From Chitinophagaceae bacterium (lineage in GTDB: Bacteria; Bacteroidota; Bacteroidia; Chitinophagales; Chitinophagaceae): a stretch of DNA of 5,931 nt. How positions within the stretch are numbered: the first letter of the stretch is position 1; each line of letters starts with the position of its first letter. Below the pieces are notes generated by a model. It did no database searches. It saw only the letters and a program-made list of their open reading frames with translations, and was not told where the DNA came from. The translations under genes and the position numbers were made by a program. Below, piece after piece: positions 5,856 through 5,931 of the stretch. Where the stretch lies: assembly GCA_947461645.1 (NCBI GenBank), contig CANHMN010000119.1:1-5931 (forward strand), read 5' to 3'.

Positions 5856-5931
5856 ATGCGTAAACAAATTGCAGCTGCCAATTGGAAAATGAATCTGACT
5901 TTTGAACAAGCTGATCAGTTGATAAATGAGT
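5856..5931 (+). CDS. tpiA: Triosephosphate isomerase, N-terminal fragment (runs off window)
   Basis: The first 25 codons encode MRKQIAAANWKMNLTFEQAD and beyond. This is the characteristic opening of triosephosphate isomerase, where the N and K of the AANWKMN motif are active-site residues (the lysine is K11 here). The enzyme is a cytosolic TIM barrel interconverting dihydroxyacetone phosphate and glyceraldehyde 3-phosphate in glycolysis. The rest of the gene lies beyond the window end. It starts 67 bases after the GlmU-like gene. That gap is A-rich and shows no clear terminator or -7 element, so cotranscription is possible. No Shine-Dalgarno sequence precedes the ATG. Confidence 0.93.
   Translation, partial: MRKQIAAANWKMNLTFEQADQLINE

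Overview
The window looks like a housekeeping stretch of an AT-rich Bacteroidota chromosome, probably from the Chitinophagales/Sphingobacteriia side of the phylum. Four things support this. Start codons lack Shine-Dalgarno sequences and are preceded by A-rich leaders. TAnnTTTG-type -7 promoter elements sit upstream of at least one gene. Several proteins have Bacteroidota-typical forms: a roughly 470-residue fold-III arginine/diaminopimelate-type decarboxylase, a 444-residue Lgt with a large insertion, a GlmU-like nucleotidyltransferase/hexapeptide protein, and a cysteine-free type B L31. The lineage is inferred from protein style, not from a search.

All eight recognised genes read on the + strand. 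In order they are: rplT (L20, 55-399) with a clear intrinsic terminator; a promoter followed by a PLP-dependent decarboxylase (526-1935); a 7-bp tandem repeat; a bacilliredoxin of the BrxA/BrxB (YphP) family (1997-2413); lgt (2446-3780); a YajQ-family protein (3809-4300); a leader or promoter region with two perfect inverted repeats; type B L31 (rpmE2, 4389-4646) with a strong intrinsic terminator; a GlmU-like protein with a short N-terminal domain (4748-5788); and the first 25 codons of tpiA (5856 to the window end).

The transcription units that can be argued from the sequence are: the end of the rplT operon; the decarboxylase from its own promoter, possibly reading into brx-lgt-yajQ because no convincing terminator separates them; rpmE2 as its own unit bounded by the inverted repeats and its terminator; and the GlmU-like gene, perhaps with tpiA. 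Functions are mixed: translation (L20, L31), polyamine or amino-acid decarboxylation, thiol redox repair, lipoprotein maturation, nucleotide-sugar or cell-envelope metabolism, and glycolysis. The genes do not form one pathway.

I see no mobile element, CRISPR array, tRNA, rRNA or defence system, and no credible novel multi-gene system. The points most worth a second look are the heptamer repeat in front of the bacilliredoxin gene, the paired inverted repeats in front of L31, the shortened N-terminal domain of the GlmU-like protein, and active-site departures in Lgt and the decarboxylase. No intergenic gap exceeds about 130 bases.
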